Both the position numbers and the translations under genes were made by a program. The notes beneath the pieces were generated by a model. It saw nothing but the letters and a program-made list of their open reading frames with translations. It was not told the DNA's origin and made no database searches. Positions 7,519 to 15,483 of a stretch of DNA of 64,000 bases are shown here, piece by piece (within the stretch, counting starts at the first letter, position 1; every line of letters starts with the position of its first letter). Origin of the DNA: Bacteroidota bacterium (GTDB lineage: Bacteria; Bacteroidota; Bacteroidia; 2-12-FULL-35-15); assembly GCA_023251805.1 (NCBI GenBank), contig JAHEYB010000005.1, positions 27,839-91,838 of the forward strand. Reading direction: 5' to 3'.

Positions 7519-8844
7519 ATGATACACAAAAATACTATTTTAGAACTAAAGATGTTTTTATTTATTTTCAAAAATATATCCATTTCATTCAAGCGTCCTC
7601 AAAGAACTCCAAATGACCTTATTGTAAGGTCATTTCGAGCTTGTCGAGCAACAGCTTTTTTCTTGCTTTTATTCTTTTCCTTAAAAACAAATGCACAAGG
7701 ACTAATCAAAATAGATGCAGCCGTTAAAACAATTAATGATTTAAAAGTTGGAGCCGACCGCACAACTGAATATTTGCCTTTGCTGAAAGGAAAATCAATT
7801 GCTATTGTTGCCAACCAATCTTCCCTTATCAAAAAAACACATTTAGTAGACAGTCTTGTGTCACTTGGTATAAAAGTGAAAAAAGTATTTTGTCCCGAAC
7901 ATGGTTTTCGTGGATTAGTGGATGCAGGTGAAAATGTGGCAACAGAAAAAGATAAAAAAACAGGCTTAACCATTATTTCACTTTACGGAAAAAATAAAAA
8001 GCCGAATGCCTCTGATTTAAAAGATGTGGACATTGTGATTTTTGATATTCAAGATGTAGGTGTTCGCTTTTATACCTATCTCTCTACTTTGCATTATGTA
8101 ATGGAAGCCTGTGCCGAAAACAATAAACAATTAATTGTGCTCGACCGACCAAATCCAAACGGATATTTTATTGATGGCCCTGTTATGGAAGATGCGTACA
8201 AATCGTTTTTAGGCTTGCATCCTGTTCCAATTGTTTATGGAATGACCATTGGAGAATATGCGCAAATGATAAACGGAGAAGCTTGGTTAAAAGCAGGAGT
8301 GAAATGCAATTTAAAAGTGATTTCTTTAGTTGGTTATTCTCACATTGATATGTATGAATTGGCAGTTCGTCCTTCTCCCAATTTGCCAAACATGAGTTCT
8401 GTTTATTTATATCCAAGCTTAGGATTGTTTGAAGGCACACAAATTTCGGTGGGACGAGGAACTGATTTACCATTTCAGGTAATTGGGAGTCCTTACTTAA
8501 CAAAAACAAATTACACATTTACACCCGAATCAAAACCGGGGGCAATGGAGCCCAAATATAAAGGTGTACTTTGTCACGGGCACAATTTAGCGGAGTTTGG
8601 CAAAGAATATATGAAGGATACAAAAAAAATATATTTGTTTTGGTTGATGGGAACTTATGCTAACACGGCCGACAAAACAATTTTTTTTGATGAAAATTTT
8701 AATTTCCATGCCGGTAATTCTACTTTACAACAACAAATAAAAGACGGAGTAAAAGAGGATGCCATTCGTAAGACTTGGGAACCGGGAATTGCTAAATTTA
8801 AAGTGATTCGCAAAAAGTATTTGTTGTATAAAGATTTTGAGTAA
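7519..8844 (+). CDS. NamZ-like exo-beta-N-acetylmuramidase (DUF1343 family)
   Basis: 441 residues of the DUF1343/NamZ family, whose studied members release terminal MurNAc from peptidoglycan fragments. Family signatures include GKSIAIVANQSSL, KVFCPEHGFRG, DVGVRFYTYLSTLHYVMEA, VLDRPNPNG and LGLFEGTQISVGRGTDLPFQ. The N-terminus is odd: a palindromic repeat (7611-7648) is translated in frame between the first methionines and the hydrophobic core FFLLLFFSL, which ends in a signal-peptidase-like site NA-QG near residue 60. The result is an unusually long, Arg-rich n-region. ATG 7519 or ATG 7552 could both be the start. It probably acts in the periplasm in cell-wall recycling or scavenging. The product call is strong; export efficiency is uncertain. 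Confidence 0.88.
   Translation: MIHKNTILELKMFLFIFKNISISFKRPQRTPNDLIVRSFRACRATAFFLLLFFSLKTNAQGLIKIDAAVKTINDLKVGADRTTEYLPLLKGKSIAIVANQSSLIKKTHLVDSLVSLGIKVKKVFCPEHGFRGLVDAGENVATEKDKKTGLTIISLYGKNKKPNASDLKDVDIVIFDIQDVGVRFYTYLSTLHYVMEACAENNKQLIVLDRPNPNGYFIDGPVMEDAYKSFLGLHPVPIVYGMTIGEYAQMINGEAWLKAGVKCNLKVISLVGYSHIDMYELAVRPSPNLPNMSSVYLYPSLGLFEGTQISVGRGTDLPFQVIGSPYLTKTNYTFTPESKPGAMEPKYKGVLCHGHNLAEFGKEYMKDTKKIYLFWLMGTYANTADKTIFFDENFNFHAGNSTLQQQIKDGVKEDAIRKTWEPGIAKFKVIRKKYLLYKDFE
7611..7648. repeat. Palindromic repeat translated within the NamZ signal-peptide region
   Basis: AAATGACCTTA (7611-7621) and TAAGGTCATTT (7625-7635) form an 11-bp perfect stem with a 3-nt loop. The palindrome-like CGAGCTTGTCGAG (7636-7648) follows. 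The TCATTTCGAGCTTGTCGAG string is typical of Bacteroidota REP elements. It is read through in frame as NDLIVRSFRACRA. Confidence 0.7.
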
Positions 8845-8869
8845 TTAAAAACTAAATAAAAACAAAACC

Positions 8870-9412
8870 ATGAAAATCATAAAACGAATTTTAATCATCA
8901 TCGGAATCCTAATCGCGATTCCTTTAATTGTTGCACTTTTTGTAAACGGAGAGTACAATGTCAAACGTGAAGTTGACATTAAAAAACCAAAAGCACAAGT
9001 GTTTGAATACATCAAGTATGTAAAAAATCAAGATTATTTTAGTAAATGGAACATGATGGATCCGAATATGAAAAAATCATATAAAGGAACGGATGGAACA
9101 GTAGGTTTTGTTTATTCTTGGGAAGGAAATCCAGATAATGTTGGAACAGGTGAACAAGAAATTATAAAAATTACTGAAGGAGAACGCATGGATTTCAAAT
9201 TACGTTTCAAAGTTCCTTTCGAAGCACAAGATGATGCTTATATGATTACAACTGCAACAGATACTGCAACAACTCATGTTACTTGGGGCTTTAGTGGAAA
9301 AATGCCTTATCCTATGAACTTCATGTGTTTGTTTATGAATATGGATGAAATGGTTGGACCAGACCTTGCAACAGGTTTAGAGAATCTAAAAGCTGTGATG
9401 GAAAAACAATAA
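8870..9412 (+). CDS. Membrane-anchored SRPBCC (START-like) family protein
   Basis: 180 residues. One N-terminal transmembrane helix (about 5-25, IIKRILIIIGILIAIPLIVALF split over two lines of hydrophobics) precedes a SRPBCC/polyketide-cyclase-like domain that begins VKREVDIKKPKAQVFEYI, the usual first strand and helix of this fold. The domain ends with the long C-terminal helix MVGPDLATGLENLKAVME. Such proteins bind hydrophobic ligands, but the ligand here is unknown. The next gene begins 2 bp after the stop, so the two are probably co-transcribed. It lies 25 bp downstream of the NamZ-like gene. Confidence 0.75.
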   Translation: MKIIKRILIIIGILIAIPLIVALFVNGEYNVKREVDIKKPKAQVFEYIKYVKNQDYFSKWNMMDPNMKKSYKGTDGTVGFVYSWEGNPDNVGTGEQEIIKITEGERMDFKLRFKVPFEAQDDAYMITTATDTATTHVTWGFSGKMPYPMNFMCLFMNMDEMVGPDLATGLENLKAVMEKQ

Positions 9413-9414
9413 GT

Positions 9415-10644
9415 ATGTCTCTACTCTTTTCGAAAAAATATTTGTTTTTTTTATTCTTATTTTTCTTTGCATCGTTTTCTTCCTTCTCACAAGATTTAAA
9501 ACGCGTGCGTCATTTTGGAAAAAACAAAGGACATTTAAAAATGTATTTGCATACTCCTCCAAACATCGACAAAAGCAAACCTGCTCCAATGGTTGTTGTG
9601 TTACACGGCTGTTTGCAATGCGCTACAAAAGTGCAAAAACAATCGGGATGGAGTAAGTTGGCGGATGAAAACGGATTTTATGTTTTATATCCTCAGCAAA
9701 GAAGAATCAATAATCCTGAAAGATGTTTTAAATGGTACAAACGAAAACACACCAATAAAGGTCACGGAGAAAATGCATCCATCAAACACATGGTGGATTT
9801 TATGAAAGCGAATTACAGTATTGATTCGTCCAGAGTTTTTGTCACAGGTTTATCTGCCGGAGCTGCAATGGGAGTTATTATGATGGCCGATTATCCCGAG
9901 ACATTTAATGCGGGAGCTATTTTTGCCGGTGCTTCCTACAAAGCAGGAAACGGATACGTGAGTGCAGCAATGGCATTTGTAGGATGGAGAGTGAAATCGG
10001 CAGAAAAATGGGGCAACATTGTGCGCAAACAAAATCCGAATTACAAAGGAGAATATCCTCGTATGATTATTTATCAGGGAAATAGTGATTGGATTGTAAA
10101 TAAAAAAAATGGTATTGAAATTATGAAGCAATGGACAAACTTACATCACATCGGTGTTCAACCGTCCGAAACAATTGATGGCTATGTTGGAGTCAAAGAC
10201 ATTCATCGCCATTCATACAACAGCGCAACAAAAAAAGAAGCGGTGGTATTTTATAAAGTGGATAAATTAAGTCACGCTTTATTAGTAGACCCGGGCAAAT
10301 GCAAAAACCAAGGAGGCAGACGAGGATTTTTTTCCAAAGACAAAAATTACAATTCTACTTTATTTACAGCGTATGATTTTGGCTTAATTACTACTCCCGA
10401 AATTGATGGTCCGCATACAGCACTTTTAAATCAAACCTATACATTTACAGTTCCACTAACCGAAAGTTCAAGTTATGAATGGCATTACCCGGATTCATGT
10501 ACTTTGGTAACCGATCAAAACAGAAATGCTATTTCTGTAAGATGGGGCTCAAATAATGGTTGTATTAATGTTACGGAGACGGATGTGAATGGTTGTAAGA
10601 AGCAATACAAGAGCTTGTTTGTGACGGTGAAGGATTTGAAATGA
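9415..10644 (+). CDS. Secreted PHB-depolymerase-family esterase with C-terminal PKD-like domain
   Basis: 409 residues with a signal peptide (1-25, FFLFLFFFASFSSFS-Q). The alpha/beta-hydrolase domain (about 30-295) belongs to the polyhydroxybutyrate depolymerase/feruloyl esterase (LpqC-like) group. It shows MVVVLHGCLQ (oxyanion strand), the nucleophile Ser147 in GLSAG, NGFYVLYPQQ, and the probable catalytic His in KLSHALLVDPG. After residue about 320 a small beta-sandwich domain resembling PKD folds (YTFTVPLTESSSYEWHYPD) ends the protein. There is no T9SS sorting signal. The substrate is not readable from sequence; short acyl esters or polyesters are possible. Confidence 0.82.
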   Translation: MSLLFSKKYLFFLFLFFFASFSSFSQDLKRVRHFGKNKGHLKMYLHTPPNIDKSKPAPMVVVLHGCLQCATKVQKQSGWSKLADENGFYVLYPQQRRINNPERCFKWYKRKHTNKGHGENASIKHMVDFMKANYSIDSSRVFVTGLSAGAAMGVIMMADYPETFNAGAIFAGASYKAGNGYVSAAMAFVGWRVKSAEKWGNIVRKQNPNYKGEYPRMIIYQGNSDWIVNKKNGIEIMKQWTNLHHIGVQPSETIDGYVGVKDIHRHSYNSATKKEAVVFYKVDKLSHALLVDPGKCKNQGGRRGFFSKDKNYNSTLFTAYDFGLITTPEIDGPHTALLNQTYTFTVPLTESSSYEWHYPDSCTLVTDQNRNAISVRWGSNNGCINVTETDVNGCKKQYKSLFVTVKDLK

Positions 10645-10655
10645 ACACTCACAAA

Positions 10656-10746
10656 AAATTTCAACACGTAGACACATAGTTTTTATATTAAAATTAAAAG
10701 GTCATAGGAAGCTAAAGCTTCTATAGAGAACTATGTGTTTCAAAAA
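10656..10746. repeat. Inverted-repeat element of the AACACATAGACACATAGTT type
   Basis: The left arm CAACACGTAGACACATAGTT (10662-10681) pairs with AACTATGTGTTTC (10730-10742), and the centre carries GAAGCTAAAGCTTCTATAG. The same arms and core recur at 27262-27397, showing that this is a dispersed family. The rest of the 292-bp gap up to the next gene holds only a promoter-like box. Confidence 0.7.
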
Positions 10747-10900
10747 TTCACCCCGCAAACCATGCTCAGCAACCCACTCAAGGTTATTAACAGTATTAAC
10801 AATTAATAAATAGCCTATTTTTACTGATGTTTTCAGCGTAATTAACACACAGATGTTAATTACTTTAATTTCCCTTCTTAAAAGCTTTTGGCTAGTAGTC

Positions 10901-10908
10901 TAATTTTG
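10901..10908 (+). promoter_or_regulatory. Bacteroidota -7 box
   Basis: TAATTTTG matches TAnnTTTG and lies 28 bp before the ATG at 10937. No clear -33 TTTG box is present at the ideal spacing. Confidence 0.4.
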
Positions 10909-10936
10909 CTCTGTTAAACCCCAACTCATAACTACT

Positions 10937-11632
10937 ATGAAAAGAGCACTTTACATATTGTTATTTTTAGTTTTTGTTTTTTTATGTCCTAGCAACCTTT
11001 GGTCAGGAAATCATAAAAACGGGAAAATTGAAGACCCTATTTCATCATTGGGTGAGAAAGGAAGTGATGCAAAAGGGGAAAAAATTGTAGCCACCTTTGA
11101 AATACAGTCGTTTAAAATTAGCAAAGATGGAATGGTAAGCTGGACATCCAAAAACGAATCAGGCTCATTGCCTTATATAGTAGAACAATTTATTTTCGAC
11201 AAATGGGTTCCAGTTGCAAAAGTAAATGGTGTTGGAAGTCCAAGTCCCAACTCCTACTCCGTTCCGGTTATTTTAAATAGTGGAGAAAACAAGTTCAGAG
11301 TAAAGCAAAAGGGATATGACAAAATGAGTAAATTCTCAGATGCCATTACCTTTTATTCAAAAAAAGAAGCTGTTAGCTATTCCGTTAAAAATAAAAATCA
11401 GTTACTGGAATTTTCTAGCGATACGTATTTCATTGTTTATAACCCTTACGGAGCAATTGTCAAACAAGGATATGGCAACTCGTTAAACATTTCGGAATAT
11501 GCGAAAGGCTATTACTGTTTGGTGTACGACAATAAACTAGGTGGTTTTGAAAAGAAAAAAGTGTGGTTTAAAAACAGTTGTTGTCCGATTGTAGTAAATC
11601 CTATCCATCTAAGGAAAAAGAGAAAAAATTAA
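10937..11632 (+). CDS. Secreted protein of unknown function with a sorting-domain-like C-terminal region
   Basis: 231 residues with a clear signal peptide (MKRALYILLFLVFVFLCPSN..WS). The middle region (about 50-125) looks like a single fibronectin/Ig-like beta domain. Residues about 145-215 (YFIVYNPYGAIVKQGYGNSL then ISEYAKGYYCLVYDN) resemble the strand pattern of T9SS type A sorting domains (Y-x-x-YNPYG, KGYY). The protein does not end there but runs on with NSCCPIVVNPIHLRKKRKN, a Cys-Cys pair and basic tail not expected of a normal sorting domain. Function is unknown; a secreted or surface location is likely. Confidence 0.6.
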   Translation: MKRALYILLFLVFVFLCPSNLWSGNHKNGKIEDPISSLGEKGSDAKGEKIVATFEIQSFKISKDGMVSWTSKNESGSLPYIVEQFIFDKWVPVAKVNGVGSPSPNSYSVPVILNSGENKFRVKQKGYDKMSKFSDAITFYSKKEAVSYSVKNKNQLLEFSSDTYFIVYNPYGAIVKQGYGNSLNISEYAKGYYCLVYDNKLGGFEKKKVWFKNSCCPIVVNPIHLRKKRKN

Positions 11633-11735
11633 TATCCCTTCATAAATAGTCAAAATCTTTTCTATTTCCCTTGTTTTTGATTCCCCGATTTACTAAATTC
11701 GTGTCGATAAATCCTATTTTTACATCGACAAACAG

Positions 11736-12122
11736 TTGAATATCTTAGACAAAATAAAAATCACTCTTGGTACAATTTCTTTGCAAGAAGAAGGAATTGT
11801 TAGGTATGATATTGATTCTATTGATGAAATTACGGTTCAACATCTCAAAGAATATTTAGTGGCAATTGAGCATTTTGGAGAAGGAAAAAAATTCTGCAAT
11901 CTTATCCTCATGAAAAAATTCACTCAAATTGGAGACGAGGCAAGAAAATATGCAGCTAGTGAAGAGAATAATGTTTACACCATTGCCGATGCTTTTGTGA
12001 TAAACTCTGTTGCCTTAAAAATAGTTGGAAATTTTTACATCCGATACAACAAACCTGTGAAGCCTACTCGCCTTTTTAGCAATGAAGAAGATGCACTGGG
12101 ATGGTTGAGGACATTTTTATAA
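11736..12122 (+). CDS. Small STAS/SEC14-like protein, first of a tandem pair
   Basis: 128 residues, soluble, no signal peptide. It has a conserved pattern of GKKFCNLILMKKF, DEARKYAASEENNVYTIADA, FVINSVALKIVGNFYI and NKPVKPTRLF, matching small Bacteroidota STAS/SpoIIAA-like proteins (DUF7793-type) of unknown role. The start codon is TTG at 11736; the frame is closed upstream by TAA at 11694 with no ATG between. The next gene starts 9 bp after the stop and is a clear paralogue, so this is a tandem duplication in one operon. Confidence 0.7.
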   Translation: MNILDKIKITLGTISLQEEGIVRYDIDSIDEITVQHLKEYLVAIEHFGEGKKFCNLILMKKFTQIGDEARKYAASEENNVYTIADAFVINSVALKIVGNFYIRYNKPVKPTRLFSNEEDALGWLRTFL

Positions 12123-12131
12123 ATCTAATCC

Positions 12132-12533
12132 ATGCAAGCCCTCGCAGTAGAAATAATAAAACAAATTGATTACAACAATAAATCGATTGCCTTGCGAAGT
12201 GATGGATTAGTAAAAATACACCTTAACATTAATGAAGAAGTTGAAATAACAGATGTGATCGAAGTGGTTACCGCACTTGAACAAATTGGAAGAGGAAAAA
12301 AATTTCCACTCCTCATCTTATCAAACAAGTATACTTTACCTAGCCCCGAAGCCCGCGCATACATTGCTACTCCCGAATCCGACCCATACGCCAGTGCTGA
12401 AGCATATGTGATTCAATCTTTGTCTCAGAAACTAGTTGGAAATGTATTTATGAAATTTAACAAACCTGCCCGACCAACTCGTATTTTTACTTCAGAAGAA
12501 AAAGCAATCGAATGGTTAAAAACATTTTTGTAA
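12132..12533 (+). CDS. Small STAS/SEC14-like protein, second of a tandem pair
   Basis: 133 residues, paralogous along the whole length to the preceding protein. Shared blocks are RGKKFPLLILSNKY, PEARAYIATPESDPYASAEA, YVIQSLSQKLVGNVFMKFNK and RPTRIFTSEEKAIEWLKTFL. By eye the two agree at roughly 40% of positions, most strongly in the C-terminal half. It ends just before a strong hairpin terminator. Members of this group are sometimes described as STAS/SEC14-domain proteins; no biochemical role can be assigned from sequence. Confidence 0.7.
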   Translation: MQALAVEIIKQIDYNNKSIALRSDGLVKIHLNINEEVEITDVIEVVTALEQIGRGKKFPLLILSNKYTLPSPEARAYIATPESDPYASAEAYVIQSLSQKLVGNVFMKFNKPARPTRIFTSEEKAIEWLKTFL

Positions 12534-12535
12534 AA

Positions 12536-12572
12536 TAAAAAAAGCCCAAAGTATAAACCTCTGGGCTTTTTT
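12536..12572. terminator. Bidirectional hairpin terminator
   Basis: AAAAAAGCCCA.AG and CTCTGGGCTTTTTT form a GC-capped stem with A and T tracts on either side. It lies between the convergent ends of the STAS-like pair and the coiled-coil lipoprotein and can serve both. Confidence 0.8.
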
Positions 12573-12588
12573 CATGCGTTCTTAATTA

Positions 12589-13440
12589 TTATTCTACTAC
12601 AATTACCAAATATTTAGAAGCGCTCCAAAACTCTTCCGAATTGATAATTACCAGCTTTTCAGCTTTTCCTTCTGCACCCTCAATTTTATATGAACCTATA
12701 GGGTGAGTTGTAATAAATTTTGCTTTTTTAGCACCCAAAGTAATTTCTGAAAGTGATGTAATATCAACTTTCGTAAAGTACCCTTTGTTAAAGTCTGCTT
12801 TCATCTTCGCTGTTTTACCCATCCCAATAAAGCCACCTTCTTTTGTCAACACATTGTTTTTGATTAATTCTTTTGAAGTTCCAAAAGCATAATATGCAGT
12901 ATTCAATTTTTCTGTTTTCACAGATGACTCTTGAATTGCTTCTTCATAATTTAAATTTAATGCCGTCATTTCCACATTCAAACGCTCCAATTGTCCTTTC
13001 AAATCATTAATTTGTGCATCTTTCTCTTCAATCTCAGTTGTCAATCGGGCAATGAATTTTTCCAACTCATCATTATGTTTGTTCGACTCTTTCAATTTCG
13101 ATTTCATTGAAGCCAAACGTTGTTTATTTTTGTTCATGATATCATAAATTGATTGGATATCATCAACTATTTGTTGCTCTTTTGTTTTACGAACCTCGGG
13201 ATCCTTACTGTTTTCAGAAACAATTTTTTCTTTCGCTTTTATCTCATCTAAATTATCCTGAATTTCATTGAACCCACGAATGAAAGACTGAATGCTTGAA
13301 TCTTGTTTGTCGATACGAACTGCTTGCCCACCCGAAACAGCTGTTAAACTATCTTCTACAGATAACGCTCCATCATTGTTACCGCCACCACATGCTACAA
13401 CAAATGGTAAAAAAGCGATTAAATAAACTATTTTTTTCAT
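12589..13440 (-). CDS. Coiled-coil lipoprotein of unknown function
   Basis: 283 residues from MKKIVYLIAFLPFVVACGGG, a lipoprotein signal peptide with the lipobox VVAC. The frame is open to an ATG at 13530, but that start would bury the signal peptide, so 13440 is chosen. Residues about 50-175 form a long charged coiled coil (many K/E heptads, e.g. EIEEKDAQINDLKGQLERLN). A small beta-rich C-terminal domain (about 185-283, KEGGFIGMGKTAKMKADFNK, KFITTHPIGSYKIEG) follows. This arrangement recurs in Bacteroidota lipoproteins of unknown function. The rod plus globular head suggests a periplasmic spacer or scaffold, which is inference. Confidence 0.75.
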   Translation of the reverse strand: MKKIVYLIAFLPFVVACGGGNNDGALSVEDSLTAVSGGQAVRIDKQDSSIQSFIRGFNEIQDNLDEIKAKEKIVSENSKDPEVRKTKEQQIVDDIQSIYDIMNKNKQRLASMKSKLKESNKHNDELEKFIARLTTEIEEKDAQINDLKGQLERLNVEMTALNLNYEEAIQESSVKTEKLNTAYYAFGTSKELIKNNVLTKEGGFIGMGKTAKMKADFNKGYFTKVDITSLSEITLGAKKAKFITTHPIGSYKIEGAEGKAEKLVIINSEEFWSASKYLVIVVE

Positions 13441-13641
13441 ATGTTTTGTTTTTATTGCCACAAAAATGGCGATTGATTTTACTACTTGTACTACAAATTT
13501 CATCCTTATTGTCAAGTATTCGATAATCACCGAAAATTCATCGGTAATAATATGAATTCATACGTTGACAACACTAAAATCCATTATGAAGTTGCAAAGG
13601 TATATTAAAATAGAATATCAATATAAAAAAGAGGAAAAAGA

Positions 13642-14832
13642 TTACTCTTCCATTTCAATTGTGCCGGAAGAACTGTTGCTGAGGATTTCCAATACGCCCT
13701 GTATCTGATAGGTACTACGATTGTATTTGTTACCAAGCACAATTATTGTTGTCTGATCAGCTGGTCTTCTAAAAAACAAACTATTGAAACCATGCCACCA
13801 GCCATTGTGGTAAATTATTTTCGGGTTTTTGCCATCGTCTGTTAATCTCCAGCCATAACCATAATTGCGCTTTCCTTTGTGCTCGTTACTATATCCTGTA
13901 AATGCAATTTCAATGGTTTCTTTCTTGAGTAATTGTTCAGTATAAAACGATTGGTCCCACTTCAACATATCTTCCACCGAAGAATAAATCCCCTTGTCAC
14001 CCACCACATCATCGGCATAAGTATCGTCTTCGAAATAACCTGAAGCTTTGTGCCCTACTGTTTTATTTTTATGAATTATGGCACTTTTTGGATTGTGCAC
14101 CCAGGAATTATTCATCCCCAAAGGTTTAAAAATATGCTGCTCTACATAATCCGCGAAACTTTGTCCGGATACCTTTTCAACAATACTAGCTAAGATGGCA
14201 TAATTGGTATTGCAGTATTCAAATTTTTTATTTGGTGGAGCATATACATTGCATTTATGTGTGCAAATAATCTCCATCATTGCTGCATTGTCAAACACGC
14301 CTTTATTATATTTATTAGGCTTTTCACAATATTGCTCGCAACAATAAATATAATTGAACAATCCTGAGCGGTGCGACAACAACAATTTAACCGTAATACC
14401 TTTGTAAGGAAAATTGGGAAAAAATTTTTGAACGCTATCAGTTAATTGCAATTTACCCTGGTCGTACAACATTAAAATAGCTGTTGCGGTAAATGTTTTG
14501 GAAGCAGACGCTAATTGAAAAGCAGAATTTAATTTTAATGAATCTTTTGTTTTTAGATTGGAAAAACCAAAACTATTTTCATAAATAATTTGTCCCTTTT
14601 GTGCCACCAACACACAACCATTAAAACCGGCAAGCTTGGCTTTGTTTTTAAAAAGCGTATCCAATTGTTGCGCTTTTGATGAAGCATTAATTTCCTTCAG
14701 GATTTTACTTATGCTATCCTGGTTAATTGTAGCCAATTTCACATACCCATTCCTATCCGTTTGTGATGCACAACAGAAAAATACCACCAGAAAAAAAAGA
14801 AAACTAAATTTTACTAAGTAGCTTTTATTCAT
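13642..14832 (-). CDS. Serine hydrolase of the class C beta-lactamase/DD-peptidase family, lipoprotein
   Basis: 396 residues. The lipoprotein signal ends VVFFCCAS (Cys20/21). The catalytic motifs are SASK (Ser109, Lys112) and the tyrosine motif YCN (Tyr206, Asn208) in FEYCNTNYAIL. The conserved GSGLFNY-like segment and YGYGWRLTDDG with a later HNGWWHG (replacing the KTG box) fit the broad beta-lactamase/esterase family. An insertion with many cysteines (CCEQYC..CTHKC, about 164-194) could form disulfides or a metal site. It might be a peptidase or esterase; antibiotic hydrolysis should not be assumed. The heptanucleotide repeat at 14911-14980 lies upstream of its start. Confidence 0.85.
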   Translation of the reverse strand: MNKSYLVKFSFLFFLVVFFCCASQTDRNGYVKLATINQDSISKILKEINASSKAQQLDTLFKNKAKLAGFNGCVLVAQKGQIIYENSFGFSNLKTKDSLKLNSAFQLASASKTFTATAILMLYDQGKLQLTDSVQKFFPNFPYKGITVKLLLSHRSGLFNYIYCCEQYCEKPNKYNKGVFDNAAMMEIICTHKCNVYAPPNKKFEYCNTNYAILASIVEKVSGQSFADYVEQHIFKPLGMNNSWVHNPKSAIIHKNKTVGHKASGYFEDDTYADDVVGDKGIYSSVEDMLKWDQSFYTEQLLKKETIEIAFTGYSNEHKGKRNYGYGWRLTDDGKNPKIIYHNGWWHGFNSLFFRRPADQTTIIVLGNKYNRSTYQIQGVLEILSNSSSGTIEMEE

Positions 14833-14910
14833 AATTTACAATATTATTTTTCGAAGTACTTTCACACTACCTTCTCCCAACCCAGTTCTACGAACTACTA
14901 ACTACCCGCT

Positions 14911-14980
14911 CCCTTCTCCCTTCTCCCTTCTCCCTTCTCCCTTCTCCCTTCTCCCTTCTCCCTTCTCCCTTCTCCCTACT
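14911..14980. repeat. CCCTTCT heptanucleotide microsatellite, 10 units
   Basis: Ten consecutive CCCTTCT-type units run from 14911 to 14980, the last degenerating to CCCTACT. The array is flanked by direct repeats CGAACTACTAACTA at 14891 and 15003. It lies between the start of the serine hydrolase gene (14832) and the end of the RRM gene (15014), both on the minus strand. Confidence 0.9.
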
Positions 14981-15013
14981 CCGCTCTACCAACTACCGAC
15001 AACGAACTACTAA

Positions 15014-15262
15014 CTATCTTCTTCTTTCTTCCGCTTCTTGAACAATCAGTTCTCTTCCTTTTACTTCTTTACCATTTAACGCTTCAATTGCTTTTTCTCC
15101 GTCTGTTTTTTTTGCCATTTCTAAAAATGCAAAGCCTTTTGATTCCCAAGTAATGGTATCGTACACAATTTTTGTGGAAACAACTTCTCCAAATTGAGCA
15201 AATAGACCTTCTAATTGCATTTCGTTGATGTCTCTATCGAGATTTTTTATAAATAATTTCAT
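15014..15262 (-). CDS. Small RNA-binding protein with a single RRM domain
   Basis: 82 residues forming one RNA-recognition motif. RNP2 is LFIKNL (3-8) and RNP1 is KGFAFLEM (42-49) with the aromatic residues needed for RNA stacking. The beta-alpha-beta order is complete and the protein ends in an acidic/basic tail EAEERRR. Such single-RRM proteins occur in many Bacteroidota, and some affect RNA stability or global regulation. Start ATG at 15262 is unambiguous. Its stop overlaps one copy of the direct repeat that flanks the CCCTTCT array. Confidence 0.9.
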   Translation of the reverse strand: MKLFIKNLDRDINEMQLEGLFAQFGEVVSTKIVYDTITWESKGFAFLEMAKKTDGEKAIEALNGKEVKGRELIVQEAEERRR

Positions 15263-15279
15263 AGTACTACGAATTACGC

Positions 15280-15302
15280 CCTTCGACTAGGCTCAGGGTG
15301 AC
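15280..15302. repeat. REP element (CTTCGACTAGGCTCAGGGTGAC)
   Basis: CCTTCGACTAGGCTCAGG followed by GTGAC is a single copy of the dispersed family also seen at 6016, 23453 and 52749. It is intergenic, upstream of the RRM gene. Confidence 0.65.
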
Positions 15303-15457
15303 AATTAATATTAAACTTAGACTAATCCAGATTTACAACTATTTAACATTCACCAGCTAATCATTACAAAGAATGGGTAACAGGACTAATGAACCAATAA
15401 ACAAGTGAACCAATGAACTAATTAATCACAAATATATTTTTAAAAACAATTTTTTTG

Positions 15458-15465
15458 TATATTTG
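15458..15465 (+). promoter_or_regulatory. Bacteroidota -7 box
   Basis: TATATTTG matches TAnnTTTG, 18 bp before the ATG at 15484. The leader would be very short. Confidence 0.45.
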
Positions 15466-15483
15466 GCTAACCAATAAGCTAAC

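Noticed and set aside
13441..13530. Longer N-terminus for the coiled-coil lipoprotein (start at 13530)
   Set aside because: It would place 30 residues before a perfect lipoprotein signal peptide starting at 13440.
13642..14832. Antibiotic-resistance beta-lactamase
   Set aside because: It has the general SxxK/YxN family motifs, but the KTG box is replaced and the family is mostly esterases and peptidases; no evidence for drug hydrolysis.
14911..14980. CCCTTCT array as a CRISPR or coding repeat
   Set aside because: The unit is only 7 bp with no spacers and no open frame through it; it is a microsatellite.
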